NCBI GenBank assembly: GCA_044375105.1
Contig: JBILNK010000032.1
Coordinates: 1 to 30,311 of the forward strand
Source: JBIKLM01 sp044375105
Lineage (GTDB): Bacteria > Planctomycetota > UBA1135 > GCA-002686595
Length of the DNA stretch: 30,311 nucleotides
Reading direction: 5' to 3'
Each line of letters begins with the position of its first letter. Position 1 is the first letter of the stretch. The notes under the pieces are model-generated. The model did not search any database, was not told the DNA's origin, and was given only the letters and a program-made list of their open reading frames with translations. Positions 6,915-18,176 of the stretch are shown here, piece by piece. Position numbers and translations under genes: made by a program.

Positions 6915-9900
6915 TCACAGGTCGAGGTCCCAGAGCACGACCGTGCCCGAGTCCTCGTAGCTCACCACCACGATCGGCCGGCCGCTCGGGCTCTGGTCCG
7001 CGGGGATGAACTCGACGCCTTCGGGGGCGAAGTCGTCGTCGCTGTGCATCCAGCCCACGAACCGGGGAGCATTGGGCAGCGACATATCGAACACGAACAC
7101 GTGCCCGGGGCGCTCCATGCCCAAGAACAGGTGCGGGCGGCCGTCGATCGGGCCCACGGCCAGGCCCTCCGGCTCGGGGCCCTTGTCGTCGCTCCTCAGG
7201 TCGAAGTCCGCCGGGGTGCCTTCGCTGTTGAACAGGGCCGGATCGATCTCCAGCACGAGCTGCTCGAGCAGCGCGCCCGAGTCGTACACCTGCCGGCCGT
7301 CCTGGGCGGAGAGGATCGTGAAGGAGCGCGCCCCGAAGGCCACGATCTCGTCGTAATCCGCGTCGCCGTCGAGCTTGCCATCGACGCGGCTGACCTTGAG
7401 CCGTCCCAGGTTGACGTTGTCCTTGAGCTGGCTGGCGTTCGGGAAAGCGGTCGGATCCAGGGGGTATTGGCTGGAGCCGACGCGCACCTCGTCCACGTAG
7501 GCCGGGCTGCCGCCGTACTCGCGCGTGTCGCCTTCGTTGGCGGTCACGAGGAAGCTCTGCCCGCCCACGTCGAAGCGCGCCAGGGCGTCCGGCTGCGGCA
7601 GGCCGTACACCGGCCAGCTCTGGATCAGCGCGGCGAAGTCCCGATCGCTCGGGTCGAGGCCGACGCCGGCCAGCTCGACCAGGGCCAGGCGCGTCGGCAC
7701 CGGCTCGGGCGCCAGGGCGATCTGGCCGCTGGCAAGGTCGAGGCTGGCGCCGAAGAGCCCGCAGCCATCGTCGTTGAGCAGCGCCAGGCGCCCGTCCGGC
7801 AGGAGCGCCAAGCCTTCTGCGTTCGGATAGGCGCTGTAGCCGGCGCTCGACAGATTCACCAGCAGGCGCTTGTCGGCCGCCGCGAAGCCGAGCGCCTCCA
7901 CCAGGCCCTCGCTGGCCAGCTCGACCAGCAGGGAGAGCCCGCCCAGGCTCGAGTGATTGAGCAGGTCCGTGGCGCCCGTGACGTCGATCTGGAACAGGTT
8001 GCGCAGGGCGTCCTGACCCAGGCCGGCGTTGCGCTCGAGCACCAGGTAGCGCCCGGCCGTGCCGCTCCAGACCGCGTCGCCGATGCGATCGCTGCCGCCG
8101 AGCTGGTCGAAGGCGTAGGCGAACTCGGCCACCGGCAGACCGGTGGCGACGTCCAGCTCGAGGATGCGCCCAAAGCGCGCCGCCTGCGACGAGGCATCGT
8201 CGGGCCCATCGGGGTTGTCGAGGGGCGAAGCCAGGAACAGGGCCAGACGGCCGCGCGCCGCGTCGAAGGCCACGCCGCTGAAGCCGCGGCCGAAGCGCCG
8301 CTGGGCGTAGATCGCCGGCAGGACCGCGTCCGTGCCGGTCTGGACCGTGCCGCCCTGCCCGTCCGGCTGGTCGTTCGAGCCCGCGGGCACCAGCCGGCGC
8401 TTGAGCACGCCATCGGGGCCGAATTCGTACACCGACGGGCGATAGCGGTCACAGATCCAGAAATCGCCCTCCGCGTCGATCGTCAACCCGGCCAAGTCGC
8501 CGCCCAGGGGATCGAGGCGCAGCGGGCGACCGAGCACGTCCACGGGCTCTTCGTCGTGGAAGGCGAAGCCCGGCTGGCTGGCCAGCAGGTTCGGCAGGCC
8601 GCTGATCGGCCGCACGCCGTCCGGCTGCAGCAGCGGGATCGGGGCGCCGAGCTCGAGCACGCCGGTCAGCGGGTCGAGCTCGAAGGGCTGCAGCCGCGCC
8701 TGGTATTCCGGCAAAGCGAAGGGGCGCTCGGCGACGCCATCGCCGTCCACGTCGAGCGGCGCCAGCACCGGGCCGCGGTCCGGCACGGCCAGGAAGCGCA
8801 GCCGCCCGGTAGGGCTGGTGCCGCGGTAGCAGAGTCCGGAGAAACCGCCCAAGCGCAGGGGTTGGCCGGCCAGCGTGTTGCCCAGGATCGGCAGGGGCGG
8901 GAAACCGTAGAAGGTCAGCGCCGCGCGCTGATCCATGGCAGCCTTGTTCCAGTCCTTGCGGCCCAGCGGGAAGATCCCGATCGGCTTGGCCGCTTCCAGA
9001 TCGACGACCAGCACCGCGTTGTTCTCCTGCAAACCCACGAAGGCGCGCTTCGAATCGGCGCTGAACGTGGCGTATTCGGGCTCGCAGTCCTGGGACAGGC
9101 TGACCGCTGGATTGGGGTCGAAGCGTACGCCCAGGGCCGCGGCCGCGGCCTTGCCGGCGTCGAAGGGGCTGAAGGGGATCTGAGTGACCTTGGAGATCGA
9201 CTGGCCCGCGAGTTCCACCAAGGTCAGGCTGCCGGGCGGGTTCTGGGCGTAATTCGCGAGATTGGGCTGCCCCTCGTTGCAGAGCAGCACAAAGCGCCGG
9301 TCCGGGCTGATCGCGACCATGTCCGGCAGAGCGCCGGCCGGGGCGCTGCCGAGCGGGGCCAGGCTGACCGGGTCGAAGAGGCGCAGCTCGCCGGGGTTCG
9401 TGTAGGGCACCGCTTCGAGGGCCACCGCCACCAGGTCGCCGCCGATGGCGACGCTGTTGGGCACGAAGGCCGGTCCGAAAGTCAGCTGACTCACCGGGGC
9501 CGGGTTCGCCGGATCGCTGAGATCGTGCACGTCCAGCCGGGCGCCCGCGGAGCTGATCGTGAACAGGCGCTTGCTGGGGGCGTGGAAGGCGCTGATCTCC
9601 GCTTTGCCGGCGCCGCCGCCGGCGATGGAGAGGGTGGCGAGCTTGCCGAATTGTTTGGGGGCCGGCGGGGCCTCGACGCGCACCTCGATCTCGCTGCTGG
9701 CGCTGCCGCCTTGCCCATCGGTGACCGTCAGCAGGAAACGCAGACGCGTGTCGATCTGCGGGCTCGTGAAGTGCGCCACGGTCTGGTTGGCCTGCTGGAG
9801 CGCGACGGCTGGACCGGCCACCTGTGTCCAGGAGAACTGCAAAGCACCGCCGCTGGCGCTCGCCGAGCCGTCGAGCGGCACCACCTGCCCGCCGGCAACC

Positions 9901-10025
9901 AGGGGCGGGGCGCTGGCGATCGCCTGGGGAGCCTGGGCCGACGCGGGCAGCGCGGCCAGGAAGGAGGACAGCAGGGCGGCGGCCGAGCGGGGCCAGACCG
10001 GCGAGTGGCGCGGGGTGTGAGGCAT
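6915..10025 (-). CDS. Secreted choice-of-anchor I protein with inserted phytase-like esterase domain
   Basis: This 1036-aa exported protein has a signal peptide to about residue 30 (ending ASA|QAP), a PKD/Ig-like domain at about 33-118 (PLDGSAS, FSWTQVAGP, LLTVTDGQGG), then a beta-propeller-like choice-of-anchor I domain. That domain starts near 128 and runs to about 345 (FVPNSVAIGGDLVAVALEA, GALPDMVAISPDRRFVLLCN, YATFSADSKRAFVGLQENNA). It appears interrupted by an 'esterase-like activity of phytase' domain (about 350-755: GFSGLCYRG, FLAVPDRGP, then AGLTIDAEGDFWICDRYRPS and YPNAEGLALLPDGRLALLND), then resumes to the C-terminus (SFLVTANEGDTREYGG, DKGPEPEGLAVGPIDGRPHL). Phosphatase or esterase activity outside the cell is plausible but not shown. 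No C-terminal anchor is visible. The gene is monocistronic, with its likely promoter in the 440-bp spacer upstream. Confidence 0.85.
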   Translation of the reverse strand: MPHTPRHSPVWPRSAAALLSSFLAALPASAQAPQAIASAPPLVAGGQVVPLDGSASASGGALQFSWTQVAGPAVALQQANQTVAHFTSPQIDTRLRFLLTVTDGQGGSASSEIEVRVEAPPAPKQFGKLATLSIAGGGAGKAEISAFHAPSKRLFTISSAGARLDVHDLSDPANPAPVSQLTFGPAFVPNSVAIGGDLVAVALEAVPYTNPGELRLFDPVSLAPLGSAPAGALPDMVAISPDRRFVLLCNEGQPNLANYAQNPPGSLTLVELAGQSISKVTQIPFSPFDAGKAAAAALGVRFDPNPAVSLSQDCEPEYATFSADSKRAFVGLQENNAVLVVDLEAAKPIGIFPLGRKDWNKAAMDQRAALTFYGFPPLPILGNTLAGQPLRLGGFSGLCYRGTSPTGRLRFLAVPDRGPVLAPLDVDGDGVAERPFALPEYQARLQPFELDPLTGVLELGAPIPLLQPDGVRPISGLPNLLASQPGFAFHDEEPVDVLGRPLRLDPLGGDLAGLTIDAEGDFWICDRYRPSVYEFGPDGVLKRRLVPAGSNDQPDGQGGTVQTGTDAVLPAIYAQRRFGRGFSGVAFDAARGRLALFLASPLDNPDGPDDASSQAARFGRILELDVATGLPVAEFAYAFDQLGGSDRIGDAVWSGTAGRYLVLERNAGLGQDALRNLFQIDVTGATDLLNHSSLGGLSLLVELASEGLVEALGFAAADKRLLVNLSSAGYSAYPNAEGLALLPDGRLALLNDDGCGLFGASLDLASGQIALAPEPVPTRLALVELAGVGLDPSDRDFAALIQSWPVYGLPQPDALARFDVGGQSFLVTANEGDTREYGGSPAYVDEVRVGSSQYPLDPTAFPNASQLKDNVNLGRLKVSRVDGKLDGDADYDEIVAFGARSFTILSAQDGRQVYDSGALLEQLVLEIDPALFNSEGTPADFDLRSDDKGPEPEGLAVGPIDGRPHLFLGMERPGHVFVFDMSLPNAPRFVGWMHSDDDFAPEGVEFIPADQSPSGRPIVVVSYEDSGTVVLWDLDL

Positions 10026-10465
10026 GGGGAAAAACTCTGGGGAAGGTGAGGAGCGTCCCCTGCGGCCGTCACCGCGGCCAATGGGACTTGGATCAAAGCT
10101 CGATCAATTCAATATCAAGGGGCTGTTGCGGTCATGGCGGCCGGCCACGGGCGGGCCGGGTCGCTGTCGGGAGGGCGACCGCCGCGAGGGCCGCGAGCGT
10201 CTCGATCCTGCGCGGGCGCCCCCCTGGCCAGTCGGCGGGCTCGGGGAACCGACTGCGGCCTCCCGCTGGGGCCAAACCGGTCGCCCCGGCTTGCGCCCGC
10301 TTTTTTCCCCGGAGCGCCCAAAGGTGCTTTGCCGCCCCCTCGAGCCCCACTCCGCGGCTGCGCTTGGCTTCCCTGAACTTCTGGGACATTGCTCCGGCTC
10401 ATCCCTCGGCGCGGGTCCTGCGATCCGCGCAGCGCTCGGCCGATCTGCTCGGACATCCCCCGCGC
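10026..10465. other. Spacer upstream of phytase-like gene, with AT-rich island
   Basis: This 440-bp gap has no supported gene. Most of it is GC-rich, but about 10088-10120 is clearly AT-rich, with two GATCAA copies and a TTGATA-like element on the minus strand. As the phytase-like gene starts at 10025 on the minus strand, this island is the most likely place for its promoter. No exact hexamer pair can be asserted. Confidence 0.35.
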
Positions 10466-12994
<2,529 letters not shown>

Positions 12995-12997
12995 GGT

Positions 12998-14233
12998 TCA
13001 GGCGACGCGCGGCATCCAGCGCTGAACGGTCCCGTAGAACGAGGAGCGGTCGAGGGGTTTGTGCAGTACCTCGTTGCAGCCCAGGGCCAAGAGACGCTCG
13101 CGCAGGCCTTCCGTGTCGTGAGCCGTGAGGGCCACGATCGGCAGGTTCATGCCGCGACGGCGCAGCTCGGCCACCAGGGTTGGACCGTCCATGCCCGGCA
13201 TCTCCACGTCGGTCAGGATCAGGTCGAACGTCAGCGGCAGGCTGTCGTCCGTGCGCTCCCCCCGGCGGCGGCCGCGGCGCGGGAATAGGGCTTCGAGCGC
13301 CTCGATACCGTTGCCGGCCGTGCGCACCTCGGTGCCGGCACGGGCCAACAGCTCGAGGATCAAACGCTGGGTGTCGCGGCCATCTTCGATCACCAGCACG
13401 CGCCCCTTGAGGCGCGGCGTCGGGCCGAGCGGAGCCGGCAGGGCCGTACCGATCAGTACCGGCTCGCGGGGCAAGAGCTCGAGTTTCGCCGCGGGTCCAA
13501 GCGGCAGGTCGAGCAGCCACTGGTTTCCGACTGCCCGCTGGCTGTGCACTTCGATGCGGCCGCCCTGAGCCTGGATCAGCCCGCGCGCGACCGCCAGCCC
13601 GAGGCCGGAGCCGCCCACGCGGGGACCGCCGAGGTAGAAGGGCTCGAACACCTTGGCCCGCTCCTGCGGGCTCAGGCCGGGGCTCGAATCCTCGAGCAGG
13701 ATCTGCAGGTGGCCTTCGCCGCCCTGCTGCAGGTAGCCGGCGCGCAGAGTCACCTCGCCTTTCTCGGTCAGCCGCAGGGCTGTGCCCACCAGTGTATTGA
13801 GCGCCTGCCGCAGACGGGCGCCGTCGAGCTGCACGCGGCTCGGGAAGGGCCACTGGAAGGTGCAGGAGAGGCTGATGCCGCGGCGCTCGGCGTGGAAGCG
13901 CTGGCCGATGGCCACCTCTTGGATCAGCTCGTAGGGCTGGAAGTCCGCGACCGCCAAGGCCAGCCGACCGTCCTCGAGCTTGGCCAGGTCGGACAGGTCG
14001 CCGATCAGCTCGAGCAACCGGCGGCCGTTGCGCTGGATGGCGCGCAGCTGTTCGAAGCGCCGCCGCTCGCCCAGGGCGCTGCCGGCCCCTTCCGGGTCTT
14101 CGAGCAGCAGCTCCGCGAAGCCCAGGATCGAGGTCAGGGGCGCGCGGAATTCGTGGGCCAGCCGCTCGAACAGGTCGGTGGCGCGCCGCTCCGAGTGCGC
14201 GGGCGTGGCCTGGGGGGCGTCGGGGCGATTCAA
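12998..14233 (-). CDS. Soluble hybrid histidine kinase with degenerate ATP-binding domain and receiver
   Basis: This 411-aa cytoplasmic protein has no membrane or input domain. HisKA is at about 18-90 with phosphoacceptor His27 (RLAHEFRAPLTSILGF), and the HATPase-like domain is at about 100-245. Its receiver (about 277-405) has the acidic pair in VIEDG, Asp342 in LTDVEMPGMDG and Lys in LHKPLD. In the ATPase domain the N-box is NTLVGTALRLT instead of NLLGNAIKFT as in the neighbouring kinase, so the Mg-binding Asn is Thr151. DTGIGI has become DSSPGL, whereas the G2 box (GGSGLGL) is kept. Autophosphorylation is therefore doubtful. A role as phosphate acceptor, partner or regulator of the intact kinase 3 bp downstream is my inference. 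The first gene of the pair, it is divergent from the ABC-transporter cluster. Confidence 0.88.
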   Translation of the reverse strand: MNRPDAPQATPAHSERRATDLFERLAHEFRAPLTSILGFAELLLEDPEGAGSALGERRRFEQLRAIQRNGRRLLELIGDLSDLAKLEDGRLALAVADFQPYELIQEVAIGQRFHAERRGISLSCTFQWPFPSRVQLDGARLRQALNTLVGTALRLTEKGEVTLRAGYLQQGGEGHLQILLEDSSPGLSPQERAKVFEPFYLGGPRVGGSGLGLAVARGLIQAQGGRIEVHSQRAVGNQWLLDLPLGPAAKLELLPREPVLIGTALPAPLGPTPRLKGRVLVIEDGRDTQRLILELLARAGTEVRTAGNGIEALEALFPRRGRRRGERTDDSLPLTFDLILTDVEMPGMDGPTLVAELRRRGMNLPIVALTAHDTEGLRERLLALGCNEVLHKPLDRSSFYGTVQRWMPRVA

Positions 14234-14433
14234 AGCGCGGCTCGGGGGGACGGGGGCGGTCCAGTCTCTGCCCTTCCATCGGAGCCCGGGTGGGGCGCGC
14301 TTGAGAGCGCTGCCGGCGGTCCGCGCGGCTCACGGCGGGCGGCCGCCCCCGTAGGACTGCGCAGCGCTGGCACCGCCGCCCGTGCTGGGCAGTACCATCC
14401 GCCCCGCACCCCGCCGAACCCCGCGCGCCGCCC

Positions 14434-15138
14434 ATGCCCCTGCTCGAAATCCAGGACCTGGAAAAAAGCTTCCCCAGTCCGGAGGGCGGCCGCCAGACCG
14501 TGCTGGACGTGCCCCGCTTCCGCCTGGAGAGCGGCGAGCTGCTGGCCCTCGAGGGCCGCAGCGGCTCCGGCAAGACCACGCTGCTCAACGTGATCGCCGG
14601 CATCGCCCGCGCCGACCGCGGTCGGGTGCTGCTCGATGGCATCGACCTGCTGTCCCTGTCCGAGGCCCGCCGGGACGCCCTGCGCGCCCGCGCGATCGGC
14701 TACGTGTTCCAGACCTTCAACCTCCTGCAGGGCTACACGGCCCTCGAGAATGTGCTGCTGGGCATGGTCTTCGGCGGCGGTCCCTCCACCCGCAAAGCAG
14801 CCGAAGAGCGCGCCGCGGCGCTGCTCGAGCGCCTGGGTCTCGGCGAGCGCCTGCGGCACAAGCCGCGCCAGCTGTCGGTCGGCCAGCAGCAGCGCGTGGC
14901 CCTCGCCCGCGCCCTGGCCAACCGCCCGCGCCTGGTGCTGGCGGACGAGCCCACCGGCAACCTGGACGCCGCCCGCGCCGCCGAGGCGATCGAGCTCTTG
15001 CTGGGCCTGTGCCGGGAGACCGGCGCGGCGCTTCTGACGGTCAGCCACGACCCGGCGGTCCTGGCCCGTTTCCCGCGCCGGTTCGAGCTGGCCGAGGTCA
15101 ACCGCGCCGCGCGCCCCGCGGCGGAGGTGGCCCGGTGA
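14434..15138 (+). CDS. ABC transporter ATP-binding protein (LolD/MacB-type, zinc-cluster-like)
   Basis: This 234-aa ATPase powers the permease encoded next. It has Walker A GRSGSGKT at 41-48, Q-loop Gln93 in VFQTFNLL, signature LSVGQQQRVALARA at 147-160, Walker B LVLADE at 167-172 followed by the D-loop TGNLD, and switch His205. Sequence style and length match the LolD/MacB/FtsE group that pairs with FtsX-like permeases. The gene overlaps the permease by 4 bp (GTGA), which indicates translational coupling. With the His-rich lipoprotein and DUF3299-like proteins downstream, the set resembles PA4063-PA4066 of Pseudomonas aeruginosa and zrgABCDE of Vibrio cholerae, which are linked to zinc. A general lipoprotein or macrolide transport role is the alternative. 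Confidence 0.93.
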   Translation: MPLLEIQDLEKSFPSPEGGRQTVLDVPRFRLESGELLALEGRSGSGKTTLLNVIAGIARADRGRVLLDGIDLLSLSEARRDALRARAIGYVFQTFNLLQGYTALENVLLGMVFGGGPSTRKAAEERAAALLERLGLGERLRHKPRQLSVGQQQRVALARALANRPRLVLADEPTGNLDAARAAEAIELLLGLCRETGAALLTVSHDPAVLARFPRRFELAEVNRAARPAAEVAR

Positions 15139-16397
15139 ACGGCCTGCAGACCCTGCTGTTCCTGATCGGCAAGAGCCTGCGCCAGCATGCGCTCTCGACC
15201 CTGGTGACCGTCTGTTCGGCGGCCCTGGCCAGCGGCCTGGTCATGGCGGTCTTCAACATCGAGCGCCAGGCCAACCAGGCCTTCGCCGGCGACGTAGGCT
15301 TCGACGCCGTGCTCGGCGCACGCGGCTCGCCCTTGCAGCTGGTGCTCAATTCCGTGTTCCACCTGGAGACCTCCCCGGGCAACCTGCCCTGGAAGCTCTA
15401 CCGCGAGATCGCCTCCGACCGGCGCGTGACCGCCGCCTACCCCTACGCGGTGGGGGACAACTACCTGGGCTATCGCGTGGTCGGCACCACGCCCGAGCTG
15501 ATCGAACGCTTCGAGCCGCGCCCCGGGCAGAAGCTGCGCCTGCGGCCCGGCCACCAAAACTTCGCCCCCGAGCGCGCCGAGGCCGTGATCGGCGCCAGCG
15601 TCGCGCGCGAGACCGGCCTCAAGCGCGGCTCCACGTTCCAGCCCTCCCACGGCCTCACCTACATGGAGGGCACCGAGCACAAGAAGGTCTACACCGTGGT
15701 CGGAGTGCTCGAGCCCAGCAACACGGCCATGGACCGGGTGGTTTGGATCCCGATCGAGGGCATCTTCCGCATGGACGGCCACGTGCTGCGCGGCACCGGC
15801 GAGGAATACATCCCCGAGGCCGGCCAGGAGATCCCCGAGGAAGCCAAGGAGGTCAGCGCCGTGATGCTCGAGCTGCGCAGCCCCCGCGACGGCATCACCC
15901 TGGCCCAGGACATCAACCGCCAGGGCACGGTCGCCACCCTGGCCTTCCCGATCGCCACCGTGATGGGCGAGATCTTCGAAAAGCTCGGCTGGATGAGCGG
16001 GATCTTGCGCGCCGTCGCTTATCTGACCGTGCTGGTGGCCGCCGGCTCGATCCTGGCCAGCCTGTACAACACGATGAACGAGCGCCGGCGCGAATTCGCC
16101 ATCCTGCGCGCCCTGGGCGCGCGCCGCGGCACGGTTTTCCTGGCGATCGTCGGCGAAGCGGCGGCCATCTCCGCCCTGGGAGCCCTGGCGGGCTTCCTGG
16201 TCTACGCCGGCATCCTGCTGGGCGCCGCCACCTGGATCCAGGGCAGCACCGGCGTGGTGCTCGAGATCCAAAGCTTCCACCCGGCCCTGGTCGCCACGCC
16301 CCTGGCGGTGCTCGCGCTGGGCGCCCTCGCCGGCCTGCTGCCGGCCTTCAAGGCCTACTCCACCGATGTGGCCGAAAACCTGCAGCCCAGCGCCTGA
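15135..16397 (+). CDS. FtsX/MacB-family ABC transporter permease
   Basis: This 420-aa inner-membrane permease has the MacB/FtsX layout. One N-terminal segment is at about 17-42 (LSTLVTVCSAALASGLVMAV), followed by a large extracytoplasmic domain to about 285. Three C-terminal segments follow near 295-320 (LRAVAYLTVLVAAGSILASL), 340-365 (AIVGEAAAISALGALAGFLV) and 385-405 (VATPLAVLALGALAGLLPAF). The cytoplasmic loop NERRREFAILRALGARR is the characteristic coupling-helix region contacting the ATPase. I place the start at GTG 15135, inside the ATPase stop codon. No lipoprotein-specific LolC/E features stand out, and the neighbourhood favours a metal-linked system. Substrate and direction of transport are not visible in the sequence. 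Confidence 0.9.
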   Translation: MNGLQTLLFLIGKSLRQHALSTLVTVCSAALASGLVMAVFNIERQANQAFAGDVGFDAVLGARGSPLQLVLNSVFHLETSPGNLPWKLYREIASDRRVTAAYPYAVGDNYLGYRVVGTTPELIERFEPRPGQKLRLRPGHQNFAPERAEAVIGASVARETGLKRGSTFQPSHGLTYMEGTEHKKVYTVVGVLEPSNTAMDRVVWIPIEGIFRMDGHVLRGTGEEYIPEAGQEIPEEAKEVSAVMLELRSPRDGITLAQDINRQGTVATLAFPIATVMGEIFEKLGWMSGILRAVAYLTVLVAAGSILASLYNTMNERRREFAILRALGARRGTVFLAIVGEAAAISALGALAGFLVYAGILLGAATWIQGSTGVVLEIQSFHPALVATPLAVLALGALAGLLPAFKAYSTDVAENLQPSA

Positions 16398-16409
16398 CAG
16401 CTGCCTTTG

Positions 16410-16427
16410 GGCCGCCGACCGGCGGCC
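16410..16427 (+). other. Short perfect hairpin in operon spacer
   Basis: Arms GGCCGCCG (16410-16417) and CGGCGGCC (16420-16427) are separated by AC, giving a 7-bp stem with a 4-base loop. No T-run follows. Lying between the permease and the His-rich lipoprotein genes, it could set relative mRNA levels or stability, or it could be chance in GC-rich DNA. Confidence 0.35.
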
Positions 16428-16512
16428 GCCGAATCCGTTCCCGCCGCCCGGCGCCACAGGCCGAGTCCAGGCGCCTGCTCCGCTCTCCCGAAATCCCCTG
16501 CGCATCCCTCCC

Positions 16513-17067
16513 ATGAGCACCCTCCTCCGCAGCGGGCTGGCCCTGCTGCTCCTGCCGGCCCTGCTGCTCGGTCTGCCCGCTTGCGAGCGCGGCGAGCACG
16601 ACCACGATCACGACCACAGCCACGCGGGCCATGACCATGGCGACCACGAGCACGAGGGCCACGAGCACGAAGCCGCCCAGGACGACGCCCACGGGCCCGG
16701 GCACGTGCACGTGGCGCCGCGCGGCGGGCGCCTGGTGGTCCTGGCGGAGGAGTTCGCGAACCTCGAGGTGCTGCTCGATCGGGAGGCCGGCCGCCTCGAT
16801 GTCTATTCCCTGGATGCCCACGCCGAGAAGCCCGTGCGGCTCGCGGCCCCGGGCCTGTCCCTGCAGGTTTTTCCGACCTCCGGCGAGCCCTTCGAACTCC
16901 TGCTGCTGCCGGTGGCCAGCAACCTGACCGGCGAAAAGGTCGGCGACAGCTCCCAGTTCCAGGCCACCGACGGGCGTCTCGAGGCCTTCGCGGGCGGCGA
17001 GGCGCTCCTGGCGGAGGTCGTCTCCCGGGGCCAGACCTTCCAGGACGTGCGCTTCCCGCTGCCCTGA
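16513..17067 (+). CDS. Histidine-rich metal-binding lipoprotein
   Basis: This 184-aa predicted lipoprotein (lipobox LGLPAC, Cys24) has 14 histidines between residues 29 and 66, mixed with Asp/Glu as HDHDHDHSH, HDHGDHEHEGHEHE and HGPGHVHV. A beta-rich domain with no recognised enzyme motif follows (about 70-184: GGRLVVLAEEFANLEVLLDR, then LLLLPVASNLTGE). Such His/Asp tracts bind Zn, Ni or Cu. In the PA4063 and ZrgA (DUF2796) systems a His-rich periplasmic protein is cotranscribed with an ABC ATPase, a permease and DUF3299 proteins, and I infer the same role here: extracytoplasmic zinc capture or buffering. The ATG at 16513 gives an ideal signal peptide. No Zur-type operator could be seen. Confidence 0.85.
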   Translation: MSTLLRSGLALLLLPALLLGLPACERGEHDHDHDHSHAGHDHGDHEHEGHEHEAAQDDAHGPGHVHVAPRGGRLVVLAEEFANLEVLLDREAGRLDVYSLDAHAEKPVRLAAPGLSLQVFPTSGEPFELLLLPVASNLTGEKVGDSSQFQATDGRLEAFAGGEALLAEVVSRGQTFQDVRFPLP

Positions 17068-17100
17068 ACGGCCCGGCTCGCGCGAGCTAAGATCCCGGTC

Positions 17101-17856
17101 ATGCGCACGCTCTTGACCCTGCTCGGCTCCGGGGCCCTGACCCTGTGGCTGGGAGCCAGCTACTGGACCGCCCACCTGGCCGGCCAGCCGTCCGAGGGCG
17201 AGGTTCTCGGGCCGATCCGCGGCGAGATGCTCGACCCCCTGGCGGGTCTGGAGCCGGCGCCCGCCCAAAAGGCCTCGCCGCCCACCTCCGAGGCAGCCCG
17301 GTCGACCTCGGATCCGCTCGCCGCCGAGGCCCCGAGGGAACCGGCGCCCGAGCTCGATCCCAAGCTGCTCGCGGGCCTGGGCGCGCGCCAGCTGGACCAC
17401 GTGCCGCTCAGCGAGCTCGAGCTCAACGCGCCGGAGCTCGAGCCGGGGGTCAAGCTCCTGACCTTCCAAGACCTGTATCTGCCGGACTACACCGGCGAGC
17501 CCGACTTCGACGCCGAGACGCGACCCAGCTCGGAAGAAATCTTCCCGCCCGAGATCCTGGCCCTGCACGGGCAGCGGGTCGCCTTGGACGGCTTCATGCA
17601 GCCGCTCGATTTCAAGGGCCGGCAGGTGATCGCCTTCGTGCTCTCGCCGCTGCCGCCGGGCTGCTGCTTCGGCGCGATCCCGCGCATGGACGAGTACCTC
17701 GAGGGGACCGTGATCGACGAGAGCGGTATCCCGTACTACGGCGCCCGGCCGATCCGCGCCATCGGCACCCTGGAGGTCGGCGAAGCCCTCGACGAATACG
17801 GCTACGTGACCTCGATCTATCGCCTCGACGTGGAGCGCGTCGACAAGCTGTGGTGA
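17101..17856 (+). CDS. DUF3299-like exported protein 1 (CCFG motif)
   Basis: This 251-aa protein has an N-terminal signal or anchor segment (about 1-27), an acidic Ala/Pro-rich linker to about 110, and a compact C-terminal domain. The domain has the DUF3299-like pattern: VALDGFMQPLDFKG at 160-173, then FVLSPLPPGCCFGAIPRMDE at 179-198, then ARPIRAIGTLEVGEA and a final YVTSIYRLDVERVDKL. The Cys188-Cys189 pair is the most conserved feature and could bind a metal or form a disulphide. DUF3299 proteins accompany ZrgABCDE/PA4063-type zinc ABC systems, but their biochemical role is not established. It follows the His-rich lipoprotein by 33 bp. Its LTFQDLYLPDY and LGPIRGEM segments recur in the next protein, so the two are tandem duplicates. 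Confidence 0.8.
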   Translation: MRTLLTLLGSGALTLWLGASYWTAHLAGQPSEGEVLGPIRGEMLDPLAGLEPAPAQKASPPTSEAARSTSDPLAAEAPREPAPELDPKLLAGLGARQLDHVPLSELELNAPELEPGVKLLTFQDLYLPDYTGEPDFDAETRPSSEEIFPPEILALHGQRVALDGFMQPLDFKGRQVIAFVLSPLPPGCCFGAIPRMDEYLEGTVIDESGIPYYGARPIRAIGTLEVGEALDEYGYVTSIYRLDVERVDKLW

Positions 17857-18176
17857 GCGCCGCCGCGGGGCCCCGGCGAGCCGCCGGGCGCGCCGCGGTC
17901 GGTGGGGGCGGTGCCTGGGGTCGCGGCACTGTTTGCGCCCGCGACACTGTCTGCGCCCGTGACACTGTCTGCGCCCGTGACACTGTCTGCGCCCGTGGCG
18001 CTGCCTGCGGTCGTGAAGCGGCGCGCGGCGGGGAAGCCGGCGGCGGCTCGCAGTGCGCTGGGTCGAGCGAGGCTGGCGGCTGGGGGTCGAGCGGCAGAGC
18101 GTCCGGTGGCAGCGGGGCGGGCGTTTTTGGGGCCAGCCGCGCGGGGGCCGCTCGGGCCGAGGGGGGCCCAGGCGCT
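17857..18176. repeat. Spacer with 18-bp tandem repeat
   Basis: This 320-bp gap between two DUF3299-like genes contains five head-to-tail 18-bp units at 17925-18014. The three central ones (17943-17960, 17961-17978, 17979-17996) are identical: GACACTGTCTGCGCCCGT. The first and last are diverged. The frame of the next gene stays open across it and would encode DTVCAR repeats, but the composition (Gly/Ala/Arg with scattered Cys) does not look like a folded protein. I treat it as non-coding. Confidence 0.65.

Noticed and set aside
7044..10049. A 1001-codon open frame on the plus strand opposite the phytase-like gene
   Set aside because: It mirrors the codon bias of the minus-strand gene, has no domain or signal peptide, and its composition (Glu/Gln/Arg/Ala-rich) is typical of antisense frames in high-GC DNA.
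17925..18014. CRISPR-like array
   Set aside because: The units are contiguous 18-bp tandem copies without spacers, and no cas genes are present.
17853..18176. Coding of DTVCAR repeats as an N-terminal part of the second DUF3299-like protein
   Set aside because: It would bury the lipoprotein signal peptide about 110 residues inside the protein. A TTG at 18177 gives a normal start, though the overlap GTG is kept as an alternative.
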